Both the position numbers and the translations under genes were made by a program. Of a stretch of 64,000 nt of DNA, positions 28,148 through 41,000 are shown piece after piece (position 1 is the stretch's first letter; each line of letters starts with the position of its first letter). Source of the stretch: Medakamo hakoo. Its lineage: Eukaryota; Chlorophyta; Trebouxiophyceae; Coccomyxaceae. The notes below the pieces were generated by a model. That model was not told where the DNA came from and did not search any database. It worked only from the letters and a program-made list of their open reading frames with translations. Location of the stretch: assembly GCA_026636295.1 (NCBI GenBank), contig CP089452.1:248001-312000 (forward strand), read 5' to 3'.

Positions 28148-29257
28148 ATGGAGACCGGCCGGCCGGGCGTCAAGTACGGCCTGTCCCTGCCGGCCGCCAA
28201 GCGCAGTGGCGGCGGACCCGCACCACCTGCCGGCGGCAGCGGCCGTCCCGCCCCACTCGCCGCATTCGGCGGCGGCGAGTCGAGCGAGGAAGAACAAGAG
28301 GACAAAGGCGGCCGGGCCGCCGTCGCCCGGGACTTGGCCCGCCAGGCCGCCCGGGCGGCCGCGGATGAAAAGGTGCGTGGTTCGTTTTGTAGGCGACGGA
28401 CGCTCGTTTTTTCTCTCTTTTCTCCTTCGCGCAACCCACTCCACCCGCTCCACCCCATCTAACCCTACAGGTCGCCGCCATGCACGCCGCCGCCCTGGCA
28501 GAAGACGCGTCCGCCTTTGACTACGACGGCGTGTACGAGGACATGCAGGCGGCCCGGGCGGCGCCGGCGAAAGCGGCGAAGGCTGAGCGCAAGTGAGTGC
28601 CGGTTGGATGGGGTGGGGCTGGGATGGCGCCGTATTCTTTTCCACCCACGCCCACACACTCACGCCCCTCCCTCCCTCCCACCACTCACCAGGCCGCGGT
28701 ACATTGAGGGCCTCATGCGCCAGGCGGGCGTGCGTTCGCGCGCCGATGAAGCCGCGCGAGAGAGGCGGCGCGCCGCTGAGCGGGAAGCCGAAGAAGCTGT
28801 GTACGGGCCGACGGAGAAATTCGTCACGGCGGCCTACAGGGAGAAGCTGGCGGCGGACGCGGCGGCCCGGGCGGCGGAGGAGGCCGAGGAAGAGCGGGGC
28901 GTGGACGCGGGCAAGGGTGGCATGGGCGCGTTTTATTCGGGGTTGGGCGCCGCGCTCGGTGGTGGGGGTGGGGGCGGGGGCGGAGGCGAGGCACCGGGTG
29001 CTGCTGCTGCTGCCGCTGCTGCTGTTCCGCCGCCGCCTCCGCTGCCTGCTGCCGCCGCGGCCCCGCCGCCGCCGCCCCGGCAGCAAGAACAGCAGGAGGA
29101 GAAAGAGGCGCCGGCCGCACCTCCACCACCGCCGCAACCGGTCGACGCGGCTGCCGCGCGCGACGCGAAAGCGGCGGCGGCGCGGGCGCGGTTTTTGGCG
29201 CGGAAGGCGGCGGCGGCGGGTGGTGGGGGTGGTGGAAGCGGGACCGGCGGCGCGTAG
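28148..29257 (+). CDS. NSRP1/CCDC55-like nuclear speckle splicing regulator
   Basis: Three exons (28148-28372, 28471-28592, 28693-29257) encode 303 residues. The N-terminal METGRPGVKYGLSLP resembles the family's PGRQYGLILPK start. An acidic ESSEEEQED patch follows. DASAFDYDGVYEDMQ matches the conserved DATVYEYDSIYDEMQ block. PRYIEGLMRQAGVR then FVTAAYREKLA, with GAFYSGLG later, complete the domain order of NSRP1. The C-terminal 110 residues are Gly/Pro/Ala-rich. NSRP1 modulates splice-site choice in nuclear speckles. It converges on the M32 peptidase gene, with 147 bases between stops. Confidence 0.88.
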
Positions 29258-29404
29258 AGTGCTAGGGGCGTGTGTAGAAAAAGGCGGGTGCCGTAGGAAA
29301 GGACGAAAGGACGAAAAAAACAACAGCAGTCGTCTCTCTCCAACCCAGTCCATCCATCCCCAAAACGCGCACACTCCCAGCCCAAACTCACACACACCCA
29401 CGCT

Positions 29405-31190
29405 CTAAGCCGTCGCCGTCTCCACGGCCGCCGCCGCGGCCGTCGCCTCGCCCGCAGCCGCCAAGCCGGGCGCGATGGCGGCCTCCGCCACGCCCGGCGG
29501 GAGGCGGTAGACGTCCGCGTACTTGGCCGCCAAGTACCGCAGCAGCGGCGCGACAGACAGCGGCGCGCCGGTGGCTTCTGTCAGCAGGGCGTCCAGACTG
29601 GGCGGGGCGGACGCGCGCGCGTGGATGCGCTCCCGCAAAAAGGCGAGCACGGGCGCAAAGTCGCCGCCCGCCACCCGTTCGTCAAAGTCCGGGACCGCCC
29701 GCTTGCACGCTTCCGCGATTTGCGCGGCCGCTGCCTGGCCGATGACGTACGTGCCGAAGTACCCGATCGCGCCGGACGGCCAGTGCACGTCTTGCAGGCA
29801 GCCGGCGGCGTCGTTGGGCGGGACCGTGCCCAACAGTTCCTGCGACGCGGCGGCCCAGGCGGCGGGGACGCCCTCGACGGCCAGGCTGCCGTCGACCAAC
29901 GCCCGCTCCACCTCGTACCGCAGGATGACGTGCGCCGGGTACGTCAGCTCGTCGGCTTCAACGCGGATCAGGCGTTCAGACGGCGTCTTGACGACGTTCA
30001 GCGCGCGGAACAGGGCGTCCGGGTCGGGCGGCGCCGGGTAGGCGGCCGGGAACGCGGCCGCGAGCTTGGGCGCCAGCCATGCCGCGAACGGCCGGGACAG
30101 GCCGACGTGCCGCTCCCAAAACAGCGACTGGGATTCGTGGGCGCCCATGGACAGCGCCCCACCCGCCGGCAAGCCCGCCTGCTCCGCCGGCAGGGCCTGT
30201 TCGTAGAAGGAGTGGCCCGCCTCGTGCGTCGCGCCGGTCAGCCCCTCCGCCCAGTCGCACGCCTTGAAGCGCGTGGTCATGCGCACGTCGCCCGGCCCGC
30301 CGGGCCCGCCCGTGAACGGGTGGACGCTGACGTCCAGGCGCCCGCGTTGCTTGTCAAAGCCCAGGGCGACGGCGACGTCGTCGCACAGGGCGGCTTGGGC
30401 GGACGTGTCAAAGGGCGCGCCCGCGGTGAGGATGGACGTGTCGGGCGGGCTGCCGTGCTCAGACACGGCCGCCAGCAGCGGCACCAGGCCCGCTTTCAGG
30501 GCGGAGAACAGGGCGTCCAGGCGGGACGAGGTGCACCCCTTTTCAAACTGGTCCAGCAGGGCGTCGTACGCGCACGCGGGCGGGCTGGGCAGCGTCGGCC
30601 CGACCAAGCCCGCCACGCGCTGCGCCATGTCCACAATCTTGCGCAGCACGGGCGCAAACGACGCAAAGTCAGAGGCTTTCCGCGCCTCCACCCACGCGCC
30701 GTAGCCCTCCGACTCCAGCGCCGCCCTCTCCGCCGCCACGTCTTCCGGGATGGCCGTCGCCTTGGCGTACGCCCGCCGGGCTTCCCGGATGTGGGCGGCC
30801 GCCCAGCCGTCGCCCTCGGCCAGCGGGCCGGCTTCCAACCGGTCCAGCAGCCGCCCCACCTCCGGGTCTGTGTGCGCGGCGTGCGACGCGCGGGCCAGCG
30901 CCGCTTTTTGGGCGGAGCGGGACGCCGCGGAGTCGGGGGGCATCATGACCAGCTCGTCCCAGGAGAGCAGGCCGGAGATTTGCTGTGGGGTGGGGATGGG
31001 AGGGGATGGGTTTGATGGGCCGGGTTTGCGTGCGGTCGCGCGGCAAGAGAGAGGAAAGAGGGAAAAAAACCACGGCCGAGCTCACGTCTAACGCCGACGC
31101 GTGGCGTAACTTCACGGACAGGGCTTCATAATCCTCCTTCGGCGTCGCAGCTGGGACAGACGACGCGGACCGGCGTTTCTTGGGCGCCAT
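29405..31190 (-). CDS. M32 carboxypeptidase (Taq type)
   Basis: Two exons (31190-31086, 30982-29405) encode 560 residues. The active site is ATHEAGHSFYEQ (HEXXH) with the third zinc ligand in GAHESQSLFWER. Other family blocks are present: DVRMTTRF, ELTYPAHVILRYEVERAL and DVHWPSGAIGYFGTYVIGQ. M32 enzymes remove residues from peptide C-termini in the cytosol. The family is common in bacteria and archaea and patchy in protists and algae. The N-terminal extension MAPKKRRS is basic and could be nuclear or simply disordered. It is divergent from EMC1 by 215 bases. Confidence 0.94.
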
Positions 31191-31405
31191 GGCGGGCCGA
31201 AGGGCGGACACGGCGCGGTGAGAAGCAAGCCGAAGCATTGAGCGGTGTGGCACTCACAGCACTCACAAACACTCGCCCCAAAAACACTCAATGGCACGCC
31301 CGTCCTGCCTTCACGCCCCGGCAGCGTGACCTGCACAGTTTACTGCTACCCCTCGGCCGGCTGGCGTGACGCAAACACTTCCACCTCCCATCGAAAAAGT
31401 GCGGC

Positions 31406-33987
31406 ATGCGTCGATCGACGACGGCGGGCGCGCTCCTCGCGCTCTTCCTGGCCGCCTTCCTGCCCGCCGCCTCCGCCATCTACCGGGAGCAGGCCGAACA
31501 GTCAGACTGGCTGATGCCGCTAGTTGGCCGCGTCAACTTAGCGGCGTACGCGCCGGCTGTGTCCGCCCTCCCGCTGGGCACGCCCCGCCCGCCGCCCGTC
31601 GGACGGTCGCCCGCGTCGTTTGCAGCGCGCACCGCGTTTGAGGAGGAGGGCCCCGCGCTTTTCGTGGGGTCGTCCGAGACGCGGGCGGTTGCGGGCGTTG
31701 ACCCCGCGACGGGCGAGCTCGTGTGGCGCCAGGTAAAGGAAGGGAAGAGAGGCGGGGCATGCTTTTTTTTGTCTCGTTCTTGAGCCATCCACGCCCTCAC
31801 CCCGCCCGCCCTCCCTCCCCCGGCATCTCTGAACAGTTCCTCGCGTCCGCACCCCTGGCCCTCACATGCGTCCCTTCTAGCGGCACCCTGATCACCGCGT
31901 CATCCACCAACGGCTCCCTCTTCATCCAGGCCTGGCGCGGTGCCGACGGCGCGGCGGCCTGGGAGGCGCGGCCTGGCGTCCTGGCCGCGTGCACCTCGCC
32001 CGCCTTGGCCGCGACGCCCGCGGCCGTCTTGGTCGCGTGCGCCGGCCGGGCGCTGGCCCTGGACGCGTCCACCGGCTCCACCGCCTGGCAGGTGCCCGTC
32101 CCCGGCGCGGGCGGCGACGCCCTCCTCACCGCGGCCGCGTCCCCCGACGGTTCGGCCTTCGCCCTCGCGTGGCCGTCCGGCTCGGCCCTGGCGTCGGCGA
32201 GGCTGTCGTCCGCCGACGGCACAACGCTGGACGCGGGCTCGGCCCGGACGGGGAGGTTGGGGGAACGCGGCGTCGCGCTCGTCCCCACCGGCCCGTCGTC
32301 CTTTGCTGCTGCGGCGCTGACGGCCGACGGCCGGCGCGCGTGCACCGCCGACGCGTGCCTCCCCCTCCCGGACGAGCTGGGCGCGTGCAGCGGGCTCAGC
32401 GCGCCGCTGCCCGGCGTGGTCGCCGCGATGGGAGGGCGGGCGCCGCCGGCCCTGGCCCTGGCCTGCGAACACGGCGCCGCTGGGCTGACCCTCGCCCCAG
32501 GCGGCCCGGCGGCGCTGACGCCCCCCCTGCCCGGCGCCACCGCCGCCGCGCCCGTTCCCGGCGCGTCCGTCGCCGGCGCGTTTGTCGACCCGGAGACGGG
32601 CAATGTCATTGTATCCACGCGCGCACCGCCGTCGTCGTCGTCGCACGCCCTGCGGTGGGCGGCCCCCGGCTGCGCGTCGCCGTCCGCCCCGGCCGCTGCG
32701 TGGGCCCTCCCGCCCCGCCACTCGCCGGCCGACGACGCCGACGCGGTCGGCTCTCTCTTTTTAGTGGCAGCGGACGGCGCGTCGGCGCTGGTCCGCCTTG
32801 CCAGGGGCGGCGGCCGGGCGATCGGGGTGACGCACTGGAGCCGGCCGGGCGACGCGGTGGCCGGCGCGGTCGCGGCCCTTTACGCGCCCCTCCCACCGCC
32901 GCAGGCCGCGCCGTCGCCCACGACCACGCCCACGACCGCCAAAGACCGGTTGGCCGCCACCTTGCGCACGGAATGGCTGGCCGCCAAGGCCATGGCCGGC
33001 GCGGCGAGCGCCGAGGAAGCCGCCGAACTCCGCGCCGCGCGCGCGGCGGCCGGCGGGCGGGGGCTGCCCACGTCCGACGCGCACGCGTTCCGCCAGGCGG
33101 CCCTGGTCCTGGGCCCGGCCGGCACCCTGACCGCCCTCCACTCGGGCGACGGCCACGTCCTGTGGCGCCTGCCGGGCCTGGTGCCGGCGGCGGAAGCCGC
33201 CTCGGCCCGCCTGCTGCCGTGGCGGACGTCGCACGCCGCGGCCGGGCCGCCCACCGCGCTCGCGCTGTGGCGGAGCGGCTGGGCGGCCGTCGACGCGGCG
33301 GCGGGCGCGGTCCTGGAATCCGGCTCCCACCCTTTCCCCGTTGACCAGGCCGTCGCCATTCCCGGGGCGGTGCGCGATGGCGCCGGCGGCGGCGCCGGCG
33401 GCAAGAAGAGCGCCGGGCGGGCGGGCCCGCCGCCCGCGGAGCAGCGCGTGTTTGCGCTGGTGGAGGCCGCGCCGCCCTCGTCCGACGCCGCCCCGCGCTG
33501 GGCCCTGCTGCCCTCCACTCCCGCCGCTGCTGCTCTGGCCGCTGCCTCCGCTCCGCTGCGCTGGTGGCGGGCGGACGCGTGCGCCGGGACCGTGACGGGC
33601 TACGTGGCGACGGCGACGGCGGACGGCGGGGCGGGCGGCACGCCAGCTTGCGGCGCGTCCGTTGTCGCCTGGCGCCACGCCTTCCCGCCGTCCTCCATTC
33701 TGGCCGCGCTGGGCCCGCCGCCCTCGCCGCACCCGTCCCCTACCTCCGCCGTCGTCACGGGTGGCCGGGACCTGAAGGTCAAACCGGCGGCGGACGCCTG
33801 GGCGCTGGTGGTCACGTCCGACGCGGGCGGCCGCGGCCTCACCGCGACCGTCCTGGACGCCGCCTCGGGCCAGGCCGTCTTCCGCCAGGCCCACCCGGGC
33901 GGCAGCGGGCCCGTGGCGGCGGCCTGGTTGGGCGACGGCGCCAGCCTGGCCTACGCCTTCTCCGGCCCGCCGCCGACGTGGGGGCTG

Positions 33988-34018
<31 letters not shown>

Positions 34019-34156
34019 TCCCAGCCACCGCCCGCCTCCCGCCCCGCCCCTGGCACCTGGCCACCCTCGACATCTTCGACGCCCGCCGGGGGGCCGGCGT
34101 TTCCGTCGGCACCCTCTTTTTCCAGGCCCTGGGGCTGGGCGGCGGGAGCGGCGGAC

Positions 34157-34190
<34 letters not shown>

Positions 34191-34761
34191 GCCGGCGCCC
34201 CACCGCCAGTCGGCGTTCGACCCGCCGCCCATCGAGGTCGAGCGCGCGACCTTTGCCTTCCCGCCCGGCGTGTCGCCGTCGGCGCCGCTCACGCCCACGC
34301 GCACGGCGCGCGGCGTGTCGCCCGTCGTCCTCCTCGTCCCCACGGCGACGGGAGAGGTGCTGGCCCTGCCCCGCCGCCTCATCGACCCGCGGCGGCCGCC
34401 GCCCGGCGACGCAAAAGCGGTCGCGGCCGGCGCGGCAGAGGGCCTGCCGCCCTACCACCCCAGCCTCCCGGCCCCGCCGACGGCCTTCGCCACGCACGGC
34501 GCCCGGGTGGGCGGCCTGGGCGGTCAGGGCGGCGGCGTGCTCGTCTCCGCGCCCGCGGCGCTCGAGTCGACGGCGCTCGTGCTGGCCGTGGGCGTCGACG
34601 CGTGGGGGTCGCGCGTCCTCCCCACGTCCTCCTCCTTCGACCTGCCGCCGCCCGACTTCCCGTACGGGCTGCTGGCGGCGGTGAGCGCTGTGACGGGCGT
34701 GGGGGCGGTGCTGTTGAAGTCGGCGGCGGGGCGGGCGGCGGTGCGGGCCAAGTGGGAGTGA
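31406..34761 (+). CDS. EMC1: ER membrane protein complex subunit 1 (EMC1)
   Basis: Two exons (31406-31732, 31837-34761) encode 1,083 residues. A signal peptide ends near ASAIYREQAEQSDWLMPLVG, matching the EMC1 mature start (YEDQVGKFDW). Two beta-propeller regions follow (GVDPATGELVWRQ; TLTALHSGDGHVLWRLPG). The C-terminal third matches DUF1620: EVLALPRRLIDPRRP, LPPYHPSLP, and SAPAALESTALVLAVGVDAW leading to FDLPPPDFPYG, then one transmembrane helix and a short basic tail. EMC inserts tail-anchored and multipass proteins into the ER. Several Gly-run loops (for example 33987-34014 and 34162-34191) enlarge it. Confidence 0.93.
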
Positions 34762-35074
34762 GAGTTGGCGTGTGTGTCGGTGGGCGGGGGCGGTTGGTTG
34801 CAGCCTTTTTTTTTTCACCCCCGGGTCCCCGCGCACCCCCTCGTCTCTCCCTCCACACACACACCCTCTCTCTTCGCCCCTGCCGCGCGCGCCCCCTCCC
34901 ATTTCATTCCCCTCCCCGCGCCAGCTCCCCTCCCCCCTCCCCCTCGAGGGAGCACATCCCTCGCACCACACCCGGCCAGCAGCTCCCGCGCGCGCGGCCT
35001 TTCCCCTGTTACATTTCATTCTTCTTTCTGTCTCCAGGCGTGCGACCTCGCCGCCACCGCGGACGAAAAAAAGA
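34762..35074. other. Spacer between EMC1 and the REJ-type gene
   Basis: A strongly C/T-rich 313-base stretch with a T run at 34807-34815. It should hold the EMC1 3' UTR and the downstream promoter. Nothing else was recognised. Confidence 0.4.
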
Positions 35075-38000
35075 ATGGCCCGCACCCGTGCCGGCCGGCG
35101 CACCGCCCCCCTGGCCCGCCTGGCCTTGGGGCTCCTGGTGCGTGCGGCTGGCGGGCCTTTGGGAGGTCGGCGGGGTGGGCGGCAGGGGCGGGCAGCGGGG
35201 GAGGAGGGCAGAGGGGGGGGGGGGCAGAGGTCAAAGCGTGGCGCCCGCCGCCCGGCGCGACGCGCGCGCGCCCGTGCCCCTTCGCCTCCCCCCGCCCCTC
35301 TCCCTCGCTCTCGTCACGACCCCCTCGGTCGGCCCGTCCCGCGCACAGCTCACCCTGCTCCCCGACCCCCACCCTTCCCCCCGCAAAACACCTGCCTCAG
35401 CTCGCGGCGGCGACCGCGTCCTCGGCGGAGCCCTTGCCCACCCCCACCCCCACTCCCTGCCTGTCCGGCGCCGCCTGCGCTCCTCCCACGCCGGGCGAGG
35501 CCGCGTGCGCCGCCCTCGCGCCCGAGCCCGCCCAAGGCGACGCCCTGGCGCGCTGCCAGCTCTCGGCGGCCGGCCGGGCCAACGGCTGCGCCTGGGACGC
35601 GGCGTGCGCGGCCGGTCCCGGGTACGACGCTGACGGCCCCGGCCCCCTCCTCTCCTCCGCCGCCGCCTGCTACGCGTCCCAGACGGAGGCGGACTGCGGG
35701 AGCGCGGTGGACGGGAGCGGGGAGCCAGCCGAGTGCCTGTGGGCGGTGGTCGGCACCGTCGGCTCGTCCGCGCCGCCCACCCCGACGCCGACCGCGTCCG
35801 TGTCTAGCTACACGCCGCCCGGCCCGCCGGCCGTGTGGTGGTGGCCCAACGCGACGGCGGCCGCGTCCCTGAGCCCGGCCGCCACGCCCGCTGCCGCGGG
35901 CGGGGGTGCGCTGTTTGGCGGCCACTCCCGGTCGGCGAGTGGCGGCGAGGAGGGCGGGCGGGGCGCGCTTGCTCCGCCGCCCGCGTCCGTCGGCGCCGTC
36001 GCGCGCCGCCGCCGCCGCGCGCTCGCCGTGGCGGCGGCCGCCGCGCCCGCCGCGGCCGCGTCCGCGGGCGAGGCCGTCGCCGGCGACCCCACCCACGCCT
36101 GCGTCCCCGCCCCCATCGTCCGTTGCGCCTCCTACGGCTCCTCCTCCGCGGCGTGCGCGTCCGACGGCGCCTGCGTCCGCGGCGGCGGCTGCCGCCCGCG
36201 TACCTGTCCCTGGGAAGGCGTCGCCCCGCCGCCCGCGGAGCAGGCGGCCGCGGCCGCGTGCGTCGCCGCCGCGTCCGCCGCCGCCGCGTGCGACAAGGGT
36301 GGCGAAGCCTTCTTGGCGCCCGGCGGGTCCGCGCGCGCCGCCCTCGTCGCCACGTGCGAGGCGGCGGGCCTGTGCGGCGCCGGCGCCGGCGGCGACCCGT
36401 CGGGCGCGTGCGCCGCCTGCCACGCCGCCGCCCGCCCTGCCTGGGCCCTCGCCGCCGCCCTGCCGCCGGGTCCGCCGTCCGACGACGACTGGCGGGCCGT
36501 CCTCGACACGTGCGCCCTGGCCGTCGCCGAAGTCTCGGACGCGGGCGGCCGGTGCGACGCGCTGGCCGTGCAGTGGGCCGCGGCGCCGCCGGGCGGCGAC
36601 CACTCCCCGCTCGCGCTGTGCGCGCCGCTCGACGCGTGCCCGCCCTCGGCCGGGCCGGACTGCGCGGCCGGCGGCTGCGGCCAGGTCGTCACCTCGTTGG
36701 GCGCCCTCATCACGGCCGGCGCAATCCCGGACACGCCCGCATCCGTCCGCGCGGCGTGTCACGCGGGCGTGGGCGCCGGCGCCGGCGCGGCCGGCCTGTC
36801 CCCCGCCGCCGCGCTCGCGCGCGCGTTTGCCTGCCCGCCCACCCCGCCGCCCACGCCCGGCGGCGCGTACGGCTCGTACGGCGGGTACGGCGGGTACGGC
36901 GGGTACGGCGGCTACGCGGCGGGGTACGGGGGTTACGGCAGCCCGGCGGCGTGCTGCCTGCCCATTCCGCCCGGGTCGCCGCTGGCCGGGCACGGCGCCG
37001 AGACCCTCCGGCCGCGGAGCGACGCGTGCACGGCCGGGTGCGGCCGCGCGCCCGGGTGCGCGCCCCACCCCGACGCGGCCGCCCTGTCCCCGCACAACGC
37101 CGCCTGCTCGCCCTTCTCCCTGTCCCTGACACAGGCGCCGCTGTCGCCCGGGTCCGTTGAGCTGGCCCAGGCCGAGTGCGAGGCCGTCACGGACGGCAGC
37201 GGCCGCCCCGTCTGCGCGTGGCAGGCGGGTGCGCGGGCGTGCGTGGCGCGGGCGCTCGTCGCCGCGTGTGCGGCCGACGGCGCTGTGGGCGCCTGCGGCA
37301 CCCGCACGGAGACCGACTCGCCGCTGCCTCTGTGCCTGTCCACGGAGACGTGCGCGCCGGAGTGTGGGGCGTGCGACGCGTGCGTCGCCCGGGCGGCGGC
37401 GACGCTGGCCCCGGGCGCTGCGGCGGGGCTGCCCGCCACCCCCGACGGGGCGGCCGCCCTCGCGTCGGCCGCCGCGTCGCTCTGCGCCCTGGCGTCCGCG
37501 CCCGCCTGGGGACCGACGGTCGCTTCCACGCCTTCCGGCGCCTGGTGGGACCCGGCGTGTGAGGCCGTGCGGGCGGCCGTGCTGGCCGACCCGGCCCTGG
37601 CCGCCCGGCCGGCCGCCCTGTGCGGCCGCATCCCTCACCCGGCCGTCCTGGGCAGCCCCGCCTGCCCGCCGGCCTGCCTGTCCGCGCCGGGCCGGGACCG
37701 CTGCTCCGTGACGGGCGCGCCGGACGGGGGTGCTCCCTCGCCCGGGACGACGGACGGCATCACGGTGTTGGGGGCGGGCGGCGGGCGGCGCGGCCGCGAC
37801 CAGCAGCAGCGCGACGCGGCGCCCTTTTCCCTGCCGACGACGCCGCCGCCCACCACGCCGTCCGCCTCCATTGTCCCCGTCCCGCCGCCCGACTCGCCCC
37901 TGCCGCCGGGCCGGGCCTGCCTGACGGACGCGCACTGCGACCCCGTCCCCGGCGCGTCGTGCGACCTGGCCGGCGCCGGCGCGGCGCCCTGCCCCCACCC

Positions 38001-41000
38001 CGTCGCCGCGTGCAACGCCACGTCGGGCGACACCGTGGCCCTGTGCGGCGGGCGGTGCTCGACTTTCTGCGACGCGCAGGCCACGCGCGACGCGGCGGCG
38101 GCCGCGACCGCGGGCGTGTGTGACGGCCCCGACGATGCCGCGGCGTGCGGGGCGGGCGCCTGCGTGGCCGCGCCCTGGTGCCGCACCGTGACCGGGTGCG
38201 ACCCGCTCGGCCGCGCGCTCGTGTGGGGGTCGTGCTATGGGTACTGCCAGCCTGCCGGCCGTCCGTCCGCGACGGGCGCGGTCCTGTCCAGGGACGGCGG
38301 CACGCTGACCATTGCCCTGGACCGGGACGCCGCCCTCATCGTGCCGGGCGTCACGGGGGCCCAGGGCGCGGCCGGTTACGCGGCGCTCGCCGTGCCGGCC
38401 GACGCGCTGTTCGATGCCGCGACCGTCGCCCGCTTCGGCGGGCCAGGCGCCGCCACGGCCCGCCTGGACCGGGCGACGGACAAGCGCGCCCTCCTGGTCA
38501 GCCTGCCGTACGCGGCGACGCTCGCGCCCGGCGAGCCCGTCGTCCTGACGCCCGCGGCCGTCGGCGGGCCGGGGCCGACGCTCGTGGCCGACCTGACCGG
38601 CGAGGCCTTTGCGGGCGCCACGCTCACGACCGCGGCGGGGCGTGGGCCGTCCGCCCTGGTCCCCCGCCTGGTCGGCCCGGCCACGCTGGGCGCGCCCTGC
38701 CCGGGCGCCGCCACCCCGCCCGGCGCCGAGTGGAGCGCCGCCGACTCGCGCGCGGGCGTGCGCCCGCCCACGACCTACGCCTGGGCCGTCGACGGCGGCG
38801 GCGGGCCTGTCCCGCCGGCCCTGACGGACGCGGCCGCCCAAGCCACGCAGGACAACGCGCCGGTCCTGGCCCTGAACCCGGGCCAGGTCCTGGCCCTGCC
38901 CGCCGGCATGGCGGTGAGCCTGTCCGTGACGGTCACCGACGCGTTTGGTGGGGCGGCGACCTCCACCCCCTTTGCGGTCACGAAGGCGGCCGGGCCCGTC
39001 CCGCCGCTCAGCCTGCCGGGCGGTCGGGCGCAGACCTTCCGGGCGGCGGCGCCGTCCCTGCGCGTCCCCGTCACCCTCGACGCGGACGCCGCCTGCCCCG
39101 GCCTCGCCGTTTCGTATGCGTGGACTTATGCCCCCGGCAGCCCGACCTTTGGGTCCGCGTCCCTGCCGCTGTCCAAGGACTTGCGGCTGGCCGGCGTGGC
39201 CGGCGGCGGGGCGGGCGGCGCGCCGGGCGTGGTCGCCCTGCCCGGCGTGACGGTGGGCGCGTCCTTCGCCCTGCGCCTGTCCGCGTCGTACGACGCCTTC
39301 CCCGCCTCGGCCGCGGTGCTGGACCTGGCCCTGTCCGCCGTCGCGTCGCCGCTGGCCGTGTCCGTGTCCGGCCCGGCGGGCGACGTCGACCCGGCCGGCG
39401 ACCTGGTCTTCACCGCGCGCGTGGCCGACCCGGACGACGCCGTCACGCCCCCGCCCGAGCGCGCCCCCCTGGCCGTGGCGTGGGCGTGCACGGCCGCGCC
39501 GCCGGCCGCGTCGCCCGCGGACGCCCCGCCGCCGCCGCGGCCCTGCGAGCTCTCGCCCAGCGTGCTGGCGGGCGACGGCGCGGGCGGCCTGATCATCCCG
39601 GCCGGCGCGCTGCCCGCCGACGACGGCACCGTCTTTACGTTTGTGGCGACGGCGACGCGCGGCGGGTGGCGGCCGCGCGCGGCGGCGCCGCCCCGCTCCC
39701 TGCGCCTGCGCTCCTCCCCGCCCGCCGGCCCGCGCCCCGCCGGCGAGCTGGTCATGCTGTGCGGCGGCGGGCCTTCGCCCGCCCCCTGCCCGGCCGACGC
39801 CATCCACCCGCCGTCCGCGCCCCTGCGCCTGGCCTTTGTGCCGGCGGACGAACAGACCGCCGCGGCGTGGGCGGGCGGCGCCCTCTCCTTCTCCTGGTTC
39901 TGTTCGGGGGCCGGGTGCGGGGACTTGACAGCGCCGGGCGCGGTGTCGGGCGTGGATGCCCCGGCCATGGTGGTCTGGCCCGTGAATGGGGCGGGCGTGC
40001 CGACGGTGAGTGAGAGAGAGGGGAAGGGAGGGGGGTGGTGTTTTTTTTCGCGCGCGCCGGCGCTCCTCCGCCGCTCACCCCCCTCCCCTCCCCTCCACTT
40101 TCCTCCCCCACCACCCACTCACCACCACCACAGCTCACGGAGGGCGCGACCATCACCTTCTCCGTCGTCGCCACCGTCACCGCCTCCCCCACCCGCACCT
40201 CGACCGTGTCCCTCGACGTCCTCATCGGCCGCCGCCCGGCCTGCCTGGACGGCGGCGGCCGGTGCGTGGTGCCGGTGCCGGCGTCCGGCCAGGCCGCGGT
40301 CACGCCCTTCCACCTGGTCGCCGCCCCCTGGGCCGCCTCGGGCGGCGGGCCGCTGACCTACGAATTCGGCGCCGTCCGGCCCGACGGCGGGCGCACGCCG
40401 TACGCCCGCGGCGCGTCGGCGTCGTCCTTCAGGGTCGGGCCCCTGCCCTTCGTCGGCGGGGCGGCGACGGGGTTGTATGCGTGCGCGCGCGACGCGGCCG
40501 CCCGGGCGGAGGCGTGCCAGGCGACGAGCGTCACGGTCGGGCCCGTCCCCGCCGGCTACGCGGTGGACGCGTCCGCCGTCGCGTCTGCCTTGGCCGACGC
40601 GGCGGCGACGGGCGACGCGGGCGCGCTGCTGGCCGCGGCGCGGGGCGCGGCCGCGGTGGCTGGCCTGCCCGGCGGCGGGCCGGCCGCATCGGCCGCGCTC
40701 GACGCCCTGGCGGCCGCCCTGGCGGCCGCCGGCGGCTCGGCCGCCATGTCGCCCGACGATGCCGCGTCCCTCGTCGCCACGCTCAACGACATCGTCGCGG
40801 CGGCGGTGGGAGGCGCGGACGGCCCGGGCGGCCTGGCGTGGGCGTCGGCCACGGGCGCGGCAGACAGCGCGGCCGCGGCCGTGGGCGGCATGGGTGGCGA
40901 CGCCTCGCCCGGCGACCTGGTGAACGCGCTGGCCACGGCGTCCGGCGCGCTCACGGCGCTGGGCTCCCAGATGGCCGGCGCCAACGCGGCCGCGGCCGCG

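Noticed and set aside
36868-36942. Tandem 12-base units considered as a CRISPR-like or satellite array
   Set aside because: They are in frame inside a coding exon and simply encode GYGGY repeats.
35350-39807. 1,485-residue minus-strand ORF opposite the REJ-type gene
   Set aside because: It is Arg/Gly-rich without Cys patterning, whereas the plus strand has a signal peptide, patterned Cys and a membrane helix.
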